From Candidatus Bipolaricaulota bacterium (GTDB taxonomy: Bacteria > Bipolaricaulota > Bipolaricaulia > Bipolaricaulales > Bipolaricaulaceae): a stretch of 5,961 nucleotides of DNA. Positions 1-4,952 of this stretch are shown here, piece after piece (position 1 is the first letter of the stretch; each line of letters begins with the position of its first letter). The stretch covers positions 1 to 5,961 of the forward strand of contig JAJOKL010000121.1 of the NCBI GenBank assembly GCA_021129895.1, in the 5' to 3' direction. Under the pieces are notes generated by a model. That model was not told where the DNA came from and searched no databases. It worked only from the letters and a program-made list of their open reading frames with translations. The position numbers were made by a program, and so were the translations under genes.

Positions 1-2
1 AC

Positions 3-86
3 GTGCAACACGGGAAGATCCCGCCCGGCGATGGGGGCCTCTCCTTCGGCCAACTCATCCACGCCGCCTGTGTACGCGAGGGATAA
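3..86 (+). CDS. hypF: C-terminal end of a probable HypF carbamoyltransferase (partial, 5' end outside window)
   Basis: An open frame enters from the left edge and ends at TAA 84-86, giving 27 residues. They include VQHGKIPPGDGGLSFGQ. The PP(G/N)DGG(L/I)S(L/F)GQ pattern near a C-terminus is what I recall of HypF, the carbamoyltransferase that makes the cyanide ligands of [NiFe] hydrogenase from carbamoyl phosphate together with HypE. In HypF this motif lies in the last 20-30 residues of a protein of about 750 residues, which fits a stop 10 residues after the GQ. What is seen is the motif and the nearby stop; the assignment is by memory of the family and rests on a short tail. Another member of the Kae1/TobZ-like carbamoyltransferase group is the main alternative. 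It appears to be host backbone rather than part of the defence genes downstream. Confidence 0.55.
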   Translation: MQHGKIPPGDGGLSFGQLIHAACVREG

Positions 87-219
87 CCCCCCTGTTTCCC
101 TCCCTGAAAACCGTCCCCCAAACTTCGCCTTGTAAAGCAGAAGGTCGAGAAGCGCGCTCAAGACGATGAACCGCCTTGTCGTCCCTTTGCCACCCCTCTT
201 CCTCAAGGTTAAAGTGTGA
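87..219. other. Intergenic gap between the hypF-like tail and the toxin-antitoxin pair
   Basis: This 133-nt gap is rich in C and T runs on the + strand. All three + frames are closed by stops. I see no convincing hairpin with a T-run after the upstream stop and no good -35/-10 pair for the toxin-antitoxin genes. Only an AAGG at 205-208 stands out; it is a weak ribosome-binding candidate, 11 nt before the ATG at 220. Confidence 0.5.
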
Positions 220-633
220 ATGACCATGCTGACGGACGGAATGCTCACCAAGATACGCCGGGTTTCTCGCCGCTTCCCGGAGATCGAAGCGGTCTATCTC
301 TTCGGATCCGCCGCCGAGGGTCGGGCCCACGTGGGGAGCGACTTGGACCTGGCCGTGGTCCCTGGCAACGCCGCGCTCAGGGAAAAGAAGCTGGATCTGT
401 TGGCCGAATTGGCCCGGAAAGGGATATGTAATGTGGACCTCGTGTTCCTGGATGAAAGCGACCTGGTGCTTGCCTATGAGGCGGTGCGGTTGAACCGGCT
501 CATCTACGCGCGGGATGGGTTCGATCGCGGCGCTTTCTACTCCAAGATAGTGCGTATGTATCTCGACTTTGAGCCTTACCTCAGGCGCCAGAGGGGAGCC
601 TACAGGCGGAGGGTGATCGGTGCTACGGCCTGA
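220..633 (+). CDS. mntA: MNT-domain nucleotidyltransferase antitoxin (MntA-like)
   Basis: This 137-aa protein is a minimal nucleotidyltransferase. The signature GSX10DXD is complete: G29-S30, then D41 and D43 in the SDLDL stretch. A third likely metal-binding carboxylate is D73 in NVDLVFL. In the characterised MntA/HepT system the MNT protein neutralises its HEPN partner by adding AMP groups to a tyrosine near the HEPN active site, using ATP in the cytoplasm. All visible catalytic residues are present, so it looks active. The HEPN gene follows with a 14-nt overlap, which supports a coupled pair. The start is uncertain: ATG 220 has a weak AAGG 11 nt upstream, while ATGs at 226 and 241 would also keep the whole domain. 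A GTG at 216 opens a different frame and is not used. It could instead be called only a generic nucleotidyltransferase, but the neighbour argues for antitoxin. Confidence 0.9.
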   Translation: MTMLTDGMLTKIRRVSRRFPEIEAVYLFGSAAEGRAHVGSDLDLAVVPGNAALREKKLDLLAELARKGICNVDLVFLDESDLVLAYEAVRLNRLIYARDGFDRGAFYSKIVRMYLDFEPYLRRQRGAYRRRVIGATA

Positions 634-1033
634 GATCATTCGCCGGCGCTTGCAGAAAATCGATGAATACCTTTCCATACTTAAAAGGCTGCGCGATTAT
701 GAATTAGAGGAGTTCGCAACGAATCCCGAGCGTTATGGAAGCGCTGAGAGATTTCTCCAGCTCGCCATCGAGGCTCTGTTGGATATAGGAAGCCACGTGA
801 TCGCGGAACTGGAACTTGGAAGCGTGGAAGCATACAGCGATATTCCCAGGTTGCTCGCTAAGGCCGGCTATATCGACCAGGAGCTAGCGGAGCGTTGGAT
901 CCGTATGATCGGAATGCGGAATATACTGGTGCACGAGTATTTGGATATCGATCGAAAGCTGGTGTACAAGGCCCTCAAAGACAATATAGATGACATCGAG
1001 GCCTTGAAGAAGGCATTTGCCCGCTTCCTGTAA
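620..1033 (+). CDS. hepT: HEPN-domain toxin, DUF86/HepT-like
   Basis: This 137-aa, mostly helical protein matches the HepT (DUF86) family. It has the ERFLQLAIEALLDIGSH segment at residues 43-59 and the active-site motif RX4HXY as R100-N-I-L-V-H105-E-Y107. In this family the Arg and His form an RNase site, and the Tyr is the residue AMPylated by the MNT partner in characterised systems. The GTG start at 620 lies inside the antitoxin gene and is preceded by GGAGGG at 608-613, so translation is probably coupled to the antitoxin. It ends at TAA 1031-1033. Base composition is visibly poorer in GC than the helicase: bases 661-720 are 25/60 GC, against 40/60 for bases 2581-2640, which may mean a different origin. 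Both catalytic residues are intact, so the pair is likely functional. The exact RNA target cannot be read from sequence. Confidence 0.9.
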   Translation: MLRPEIIRRRLQKIDEYLSILKRLRDYELEEFATNPERYGSAERFLQLAIEALLDIGSHVIAELELGSVEAYSDIPRLLAKAGYIDQELAERWIRMIGMRNILVHEYLDIDRKLVYKALKDNIDDIEALKKAFARFL

Positions 1034-1108
1034 ACCGTCTTGCACGTCAGGGAAGATATACCTTGCGTCTTGCTTAAAGAAAACGAGAAAAGTGCCCCTT
1101 ATATTGTG

Positions 1109-1137
1109 CAGGAGGAGAAGGGACTCGAACGCGAGGA
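1109..1137 (-). pseudogene. tRNA 3'-end-like fragment (possible relic or attachment-site scar)
   Basis: Read on the - strand, this stretch contains GTTCGAGTCCC, the T-loop signature, followed by TTCTCCTCC and TGCA where an acceptor strand and CCA end would lie. The T-stem does not pair: CG before GTTCGAG cannot match CCT after it at two positions, and the terminal GCA differs from CCA. No matching 5' acceptor, D-arm or anticodon arm is visible upstream on the - strand. It is therefore at most a 3' fragment of a tRNA, closest by eye to a tRNA-Ser-type end. Such fragments can be left by elements that integrate into tRNA genes. The match is short and could be chance. Confidence 0.3.
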
Positions 1138-1246
1138 TTCCGTTGATCCAGGAGCGAGTGAAAAAATGTGGCGGCCTTGAACCGAGAGAGATTAGAGGGC
1201 AAATCCCCTGTGACTTGGAATGCGAGAGAGCTTCCACCGAAAGAAA

Positions 1247-1252
1247 AGGAGG
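1247..1252 (+). promoter_or_regulatory. Perfect Shine-Dalgarno AGGAGG ahead of a tiny ORF
   Basis: AGGAGG sits 6 nt before GTG 1259 and 9 nt before GTG 1262. It is one of the strongest ribosome-binding sites in the window, yet it is followed by only an 18-codon frame and is about 85 nt away from the helicase start, too far to serve it. Confidence 0.4.
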
Positions 1253-1258
1253 AAAAAC

Positions 1259-1315
1259 GTGGTGTCAAGGATCTTCTCGGTTCGGGCACCGTGCGAATTT
1301 GACGGTTTTTTGTGA
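1259..1315 (+). CDS. Possible 18-codon leader or relic ORF
   Basis: The frame starts with tandem GTG codons and ends at TGA 1313-1315, 21 nt before the helicase ATG. The predicted peptide begins VVSRIFSVRAPCEFDG. I recognise no family. It has no run of a single amino acid of the kind used in classical amino-acid attenuation. What makes it worth listing is the perfect AGGAGG upstream and its overlap with two mutually exclusive short hairpins. It may be a leader peptide for the helicase operon, the surviving start of a lost gene, or chance. Confidence 0.22.
   Translation: MVSRIFSVRAPCEFDGFL
1288..1311 (+). terminator. Weak terminator- or attenuator-like hairpin before the helicase
   Basis: ACCGT at 1288-1292 can pair with ACGGT at 1302-1306 around a 9-nt loop, and a run of six T follows at 1306-1311. 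The stem is only 5 bp, so intrinsic termination would be weak. The same ACCG can instead pair with CGGT at 1278-1281, giving a competing 4-bp hairpin without a T-run. The T-run also lies in the spacer of the promoter-like pair, so it may be no more than an A/T-rich promoter spacer. Confidence 0.22.
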
Positions 1316-1327
1316 ATTCATTAAAAC
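1299..1327 (+). promoter_or_regulatory. Candidate sigma-70-type promoter for the helicase operon
   Basis: TTGACG at 1299-1304 matches the -35 consensus at five of six positions. TAAAAC at 1322-1327 matches the -10 at four of six, with an ideal 17-nt spacer. Transcription would start about 1334, only a few bases before the ATG at 1337, giving a leaderless or nearly leaderless mRNA. This agrees with the lack of a ribosome-binding site at that start. Confidence 0.4.
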
Positions 1328-1336
1328 ATCGAAGAG

Positions 1337-4300
1337 ATGTCGGACCGTTCTTTTGAGACCTTTAAGCGGGGGACGCGCATACGGCTGAAGCCGTTTGAAG
1401 AACCCGCGGAGGTATTGCACTCCGAACCCCAGGCCGATGGCGTACTTCTGGTGGTGCGGTTCCTCGGTTCCGGAAGGGCGGAGTCCGTGATCCTTTCCGG
1501 AGAAGAGGTCCGCACGCGCATAGAGATACTTCCCGCTCCGCTCCAGGATTTCCCGAAGCGGGCGCTGAAGGTCCGCGAACCCTTCGTGCTCTATCTCGAG
1601 TCGATCAGGTTCTCCTTGGCGTACGCCTTCGATCCTCATTACGCCGTCAGCGTGACCCAAGTGGATCTCTTGCCCCACCAGGTACAGGCCGTCTACAAGC
1701 ACATCCTTCCCTTGCCCAAAGTGCGCTTCCTCTTGGCGGACGACCCTGGGCTGGGAAAGACGATCATGGCGGGCCTTGTGGTGAAGGAGCTGAAAGCCCG
1801 CGGGCTGTTACACAACCTCCTTTTGATCGTCCCCGCCCATCTGATCGAACAGTGGCGCCGGGAATTTAAGGAATGGTTTAGGGAAGACCTCACTCCCCTA
1901 CCGCGGGACCCGTACTTCTCGGAAGCCTTCTTCGAGCGAAATCCCTTCATCATCGCATCCATGGACACCGCAAAACAGGAAAGGTACTTGAAGCTTCTCG
2001 CGAGCCGCGAATGGGACCTGGCCATCGTGGACGAAGCCCATAAGTTCTCGGCTTCCCGCACCGGTACCAAGGAGAAGAAAACACGGCGGTTCGTGTCGGG
2101 CGAAACCCTGGCCTCGAGGACAACCCACTACCTTTTCCTGACCGCGACCCCGCATAAAGGCGATGATTACGCCTACTTCCGCCTCCTCTCGCTGCTTGAG
2201 CCACGGCTTTTCGCCGGGCCCGATCAGCTGAAAATGGCGGCCAAGGCCAAGGAGATCTCGTTCGTGCTCCGCCGGTCCAAGGAGCAGGTGACGGATCTCC
2301 GGGGCCGACGCCTCTTCAAGCCCCGCCGAGTGGAGACCATCTCGGTGCCCCTCACCGAGGTCGAGCGGGAGCTTTACGACGCGGTGACCGAGTACGTCCG
2401 CACCTGGTACAGCAGGGTCTCGGGGAGGAGGGACCGCCGCAGCCGCAACGTGGCCTTAGGGCTCACGGTGCTCCAGCGGCGCATGGCCTCCAGCACCGCG
2501 GCGATCAAGGAGTCCCTGATCCGCCGCCGGAACCGGCTTCGGGCGGCCCTGGAGCGCTGGGAGCGGGTCCTCTTGAACCAGGAATTGCCCGAGTGGGACG
2601 AAGAGGCCCTGGAGGCCCTCCAAGACGAGACCGAGGAGCGCCGGGCTGAGTTGGAGGAAAAGCTCCTCAGCCTCACCGCGGCCGCCAATCCCGACGAACT
2701 GCGCCGGGAGATCTCGGAACTCGAGCGGCTGATCGTGCTCGCCCAACGGGCCGAGGATGCCCAGACGGAGAGCAAGGTGGAGGAGCTGCGCCGTGTGGTC
2801 GAGCGGTACCTCCAGGACGATCCCGATGAGAAACTCCTTGTCTTCACCGAGTTCAAGGACACCCTGATGGGGTTGGTACGGCGTTTCCGTTCATGGGGGT
2901 ATGAGGTGGCGGTGATCCATGGCGGGATGCCGATGGACGAACGCATAGAGCAAGAGCGGCTCTTCCGGGACAAGGTCCAGGTGATGGTGGCCACCGATGC
3001 GGCCGGGGAGGGACTGAACCTACAGTTCTGCAGGCTGATGGTCAACTACGACCTCCCTTGGAACCCCAACCGGCTGGAGCAGCGGATGGGGCGCGTGCAC
3101 CGGTACGGCCAGAAACGGGAGGTTTTCGTCTACAACCTCCTTTACGAGGAAACGATCGAGGGCAAAGTCCTGAAGAAACTCCTGGACAAGCTCGACCGGA
3201 TGCGGGAGCGGCTCGGGGACACGGTCTTCGACGTGATCGGCGATGTGCTCCATGGAGTGCGCCTGGAGGACCGGATCATGCAGGCCCTGTTGCTGGGAGA
3301 CTCCACCGCGGTGGAGGTGGAGCTCGAAGAGCGGACCGAGGAGGCGCTGGAGGAGTTCCGCCGGGCACTGGAGGAGTACGCCCTGGCCGGACAACACCTC
3401 GATCTTACCGCGATCCGGGAAGAGGGGCCGCGCTCACGCATCTTCCGCATCGTCCCCTGGGACGTGGAGCGTTTCGTCAAGGTGGCGGTGCCTTTCATCG
3501 GCGGCCAGGTCCAGCCGGACAAAAACCCCGGCGTCTGGAGGGTGAGCGTGCCGCGGGAGTTCGCCAAACGCTATGACCTTCCCGGGAGCCACGTCCGCGG
3601 GCTGAGGGTTGCGTTCGAACGGGAAGCCGCCCGGAACGCCAACCCCCAGGCCGAGTTCCTCGCCCCGGGCCATCCGCTGTTCGACGCCCTCACCGCGCAT
3701 TTCGGCACCGCGGATGAGCTCCCCCGCAAGGCGGTCCTGGTCGACCCCGGTGGCCGCCACGGGAGCCTGTGGGTCTATCGCGTTCGGGTGATCGACGGGA
3801 ACCGAGTCCCCGTCCTGGAGAGGCTGCTCGCCTTCTTCCGGGACCACCGCAGCGGCGGGGTAAGCGTGGTGGATCCGCGGATGGTCTGGGACCTGGAAAG
3901 CCCGGAAACCGAGGTCGCCCCCGAGTGGGCCGAGGGGCTTGAGGAGGCCGAACCCGAGGTCCGCACGCTGGCGTTCCGGGAGACGGACGCGGTTTACGAG
4001 GAGGCCCTGAGACGCAGGGAGAGGGAGGCCCGCATCAAGCGGAAACACCTCGAGCAGACCTTCGACGCCCTCATCGATGAGTCGAACCGTAAACTCCTCG
4101 ATTACGCCCGGCGGGAGGAGGAGGGCGAGGACGTCCGCCTGGCCAGATCCGAAGAGGAGAAGCGCCTCAAGGGATTGCTCAAGGAACGGGAGGAGCGGCT
4201 CAAAGAGCTCGAGCGGGAGACATCCTTGACCCGGCTCGAGCCGGAGCTTTTGGCGGTGGCCCTCGTGGTGCCGCGGGAAGCGGTGAGGGAAGCGCCCCCG

Positions 4301-4471
4301 CCCGGGGAAGGGCCCGCCCAGGAAACCAAGCGCCGGATCGAGGAGATCGGGATGCGGGTGGCCATGGAGCACGAGCGCCGGGAGGGCCGGGAACCCCGGG
4401 ACGTGTCGAAGGAGTTCCTGGGATACGTATCGTCTCCCAAGGGGCAGGAGAGACGCGGTACATCGAGGTGA
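1337..4471 (+). CDS. SNF2-like helicase of a defence operon, C-terminal DUF3883 domain cut by a frameshift
   Basis: This 1044-aa superfamily 2 helicase/translocase has a complete ATPase core: Q115 in LLPHQ, Walker A GLGKT 138-142 (K141), DEAH 232-235, TATPH 269-273, FTEF 503-506, IHGG 527-530, TDAAGEGLNL 553-562, and QRMGRVHRYGQ 582-592. The LADDPGLGKT form is typical of SNF2-type helicases in DISARM-like and Hma-type anti-phage systems, where the enzyme is thought to move along or remodel invading DNA. Charged, probably coiled-coil stretches lie between the two RecA lobes (about 390-495) and near the C-terminus (about 888-966). Residues about 998-1030 begin DUF3883 (REPRDVSKEFLGY), but the frame is then lost and ends in 14 unrelated residues; the domain continues in another frame to 4707. 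An in-frame TAA at 1322 fixes the start at ATG 1337, which lacks a usable Shine-Dalgarno. The motor should still work; the nuclease-like tail is lost unless the lesion is an artefact. Confidence 0.92.
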   Translation: MSDRSFETFKRGTRIRLKPFEEPAEVLHSEPQADGVLLVVRFLGSGRAESVILSGEEVRTRIEILPAPLQDFPKRALKVREPFVLYLESIRFSLAYAFDPHYAVSVTQVDLLPHQVQAVYKHILPLPKVRFLLADDPGLGKTIMAGLVVKELKARGLLHNLLLIVPAHLIEQWRREFKEWFREDLTPLPRDPYFSEAFFERNPFIIASMDTAKQERYLKLLASREWDLAIVDEAHKFSASRTGTKEKKTRRFVSGETLASRTTHYLFLTATPHKGDDYAYFRLLSLLEPRLFAGPDQLKMAAKAKEISFVLRRSKEQVTDLRGRRLFKPRRVETISVPLTEVERELYDAVTEYVRTWYSRVSGRRDRRSRNVALGLTVLQRRMASSTAAIKESLIRRRNRLRAALERWERVLLNQELPEWDEEALEALQDETEERRAELEEKLLSLTAAANPDELRREISELERLIVLAQRAEDAQTESKVEELRRVVERYLQDDPDEKLLVFTEFKDTLMGLVRRFRSWGYEVAVIHGGMPMDERIEQERLFRDKVQVMVATDAAGEGLNLQFCRLMVNYDLPWNPNRLEQRMGRVHRYGQKREVFVYNLLYEETIEGKVLKKLLDKLDRMRERLGDTVFDVIGDVLHGVRLEDRIMQALLLGDSTAVEVELEERTEEALEEFRRALEEYALAGQHLDLTAIREEGPRSRIFRIVPWDVERFVKVAVPFIGGQVQPDKNPGVWRVSVPREFAKRYDLPGSHVRGLRVAFEREAARNANPQAEFLAPGHPLFDALTAHFGTADELPRKAVLVDPGGRHGSLWVYRVRVIDGNRVPVLERLLAFFRDHRSGGVSVVDPRMVWDLESPETEVAPEWAEGLEEAEPEVRTLAFRETDAVYEEALRRREREARIKRKHLEQTFDALIDESNRKLLDYARREEEGEDVRLARSEEEKRLKGLLKEREERLKELERETSLTRLEPELLAVALVVPREAVREAPPPGEGPAQETKRRIEEIGMRVAMEHERREGREPRDVSKEFLGYVSSPKGQERRGTSR
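4421..4431 (+). other. Frameshift site: one base missing in the conserved Asp codon of DUF3883
   Basis: The helicase frame reads GGA TAC GTA TCG here. Adding one A between 4427 and 4428 gives GGA TAC GAT ATC, that is G-Y-D-I, and joins the upstream frame to VSQGAGETRYIEVK and on to the stop at 4707. The repaired gene is 1123 codons plus stop, with D1031, E1044 and K1046 forming a D...ExK pattern. Conserved family sequence on both sides of the join makes a real or artefactual one-base loss far more likely than two separate genes. Confidence 0.85.
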
Positions 4472-4707
4472 AGGCCTTCGCCACGAGCGGCCCCTTGGAG
4501 CTCACCCCGCACGAATGGCAGATGGCCCGCCGGCTCGAGGACCAATACTGGATCTACGTGGTGGAGGACGCCCTCACCGAACCTCGGCTGACTCCGATCC
4601 GGGATCCCGCCCGCACCTTGCCCAGTCCCCAGGAGGTGGTGGACGTGGTAAAGGTGGTGGTGGAGCGTTGGAAGGATGTAGAATCTTTTGGAAGAGAGGG
4701 AGGGTGA
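4468..4707 (+). pseudogene. C-terminal part of the helicase DUF3883 (NOV_C) domain, out of frame
   Basis: This stretch encodes 79 residues if begun at GTG 4468. It contains LELTPHEWQMARRLEDQYW followed by IYVVEDAL, the hallmark C-terminal half of DUF3883, a domain normally fused to SNF2-type defence helicases. The GTG is really the Val of the conserved IEVK motif, so a protein starting here would lack the Asp and Glu of the putative PD-(D/E)XK-like site. GTG 4468-4470 overlaps the helicase stop TGA 4469-4471 in a GTGA arrangement, so restarting ribosomes could in principle make this fragment, but no ribosome-binding site is well placed; AGGAGA at 4446-4451 is too far upstream. Best read as the severed end of the helicase gene. 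The domain's membership of the PD-(D/E)XK group is from memory. Confidence 0.85.
4698..4704 (+). promoter_or_regulatory. Shine-Dalgarno GGGAGGG for the DUF433 gene
   Basis: GGGAGGG ends 5 nt before ATG 4710 and decides that start over the longer upstream reading frame, which is only the helicase region read out of frame. Confidence 0.65.
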
Positions 4708-4709
4708 TC

Positions 4710-4952
4710 ATGAAGATTCCCGGGCTCGATCGGATCACATTCGACCCGCACATCATGGGCGGGAAGGCCTGCATCCGCGGGATGCGGATCACGGTCTCGC
4801 TGATCTTGAACCTGGTGGCCAACGGTATGACCCAGGAAGAGATCCTGAAGGCTTATCCTTATCTGGAGCCGGAGGACATCGTCCAAGCACTGAAGTACGC
4901 CGCCTGGTTGGCCGAGGAGAGGGTCTACGGGCTGGTCGGGGAGAAGGGGTGA
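4710..4952 (+). CDS. DUF433 antitoxin-like protein
   Basis: This 80-aa protein has the full DUF433 pattern: DRITFDPHIMGGKACIRG at residues 7-24, then RITVSLILNLVANGMTQEE and YPYLEPEDIVQALKYAAWLA. DUF433 proteins are small helical, probably helix-turn-helix, proteins found next to DUF5615 PIN-like proteins and regarded as their antitoxins, likely binding both the toxin and the operon DNA. The length is typical of the family. ATG 4710 is 2 nt after the stop of the DUF3883 segment, and the next gene starts inside its stop codon, so it is firmly embedded in the helicase-methylase operon. I see no promoter of its own and no palindromic operator, so it is probably expressed from the helicase transcript. 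Function is by family; no binding residues can be proved by eye. Confidence 0.9.
   Translation: MKIPGLDRITFDPHIMGGKACIRGMRITVSLILNLVANGMTQEEILKAYPYLEPEDIVQALKYAAWLAEERVYGLVGEKG

Larger units (their letters stand above)
1034..1336. other. 303-nt gap between hepT and the helicase gene
   Basis: No protein-coding gene of ordinary size is supported here. An open frame at 1017-1388 gives cysteine- and arginine-rich text including RRRRDSNARIP, and the opposite strand gives NPRVRVPSPPA. Both are typical false translations of tRNA 3' ends, which points to a relic listed separately. The gap also holds the 8-bp direct repeat CGTCTTGC at 1036-1043 and 1066-1073, a short ORF behind a strong ribosome-binding site, a weak hairpin with a T-run, and a promoter-like pair next to the helicase start. 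I see no strong rho-independent terminator after hepT. Confidence 0.5.

Noticed and set aside
55..678. A 207-codon reverse-strand open frame across the antitoxin gene and its upstream region
   Set aside because: It is antisense to the complete MNT motif GSX10DXD, has no recognisable domain, and spans a gene junction. It is a shadow of a GC-rich gene.
1109..1200. A complete, functional tRNA gene on the - strand
   Set aside because: The T-stem does not pair at two positions, the terminal CCA is altered, and no D-arm, anticodon arm or matching 5' acceptor is visible.
1017..1388. A 123-codon + strand frame spanning the gap and the helicase start
   Set aside because: It overlaps hepT and the helicase in other frames, and contains RRRRDSNARIP-like text typical of false translation through a tRNA-like segment.
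2374..3045. A 223-codon Ser/Arg-rich reverse-strand open frame
   Set aside because: Its composition is the mirror of the helicase coiled-coil and motif IV-V coding region; no domain is visible.
3434..4372. A 312-codon reverse-strand open frame under the helicase C-terminal region
   Set aside because: The + strand has the conserved helicase sequence; the reverse reading is a Leu/Pro/Gly-rich mirror of Glu/Arg-rich codons with no family features.
4430..4471. Programmed -1 ribosomal frameshifting as the explanation for the split DUF3883 domain
   Set aside because: No good X-XXY-YYZ slippery heptamer is in frame between 4430 and 4471, and a slip there would not recreate the conserved Asp. A single missing A explains the exact family motif better.
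4515..4709. Extended N-terminus for the DUF433 protein
   Set aside because: Upstream residues in that frame are the DUF3883 coding region read out of frame; ATG 4710 has a good GGGAGGG site and gives the normal family length.
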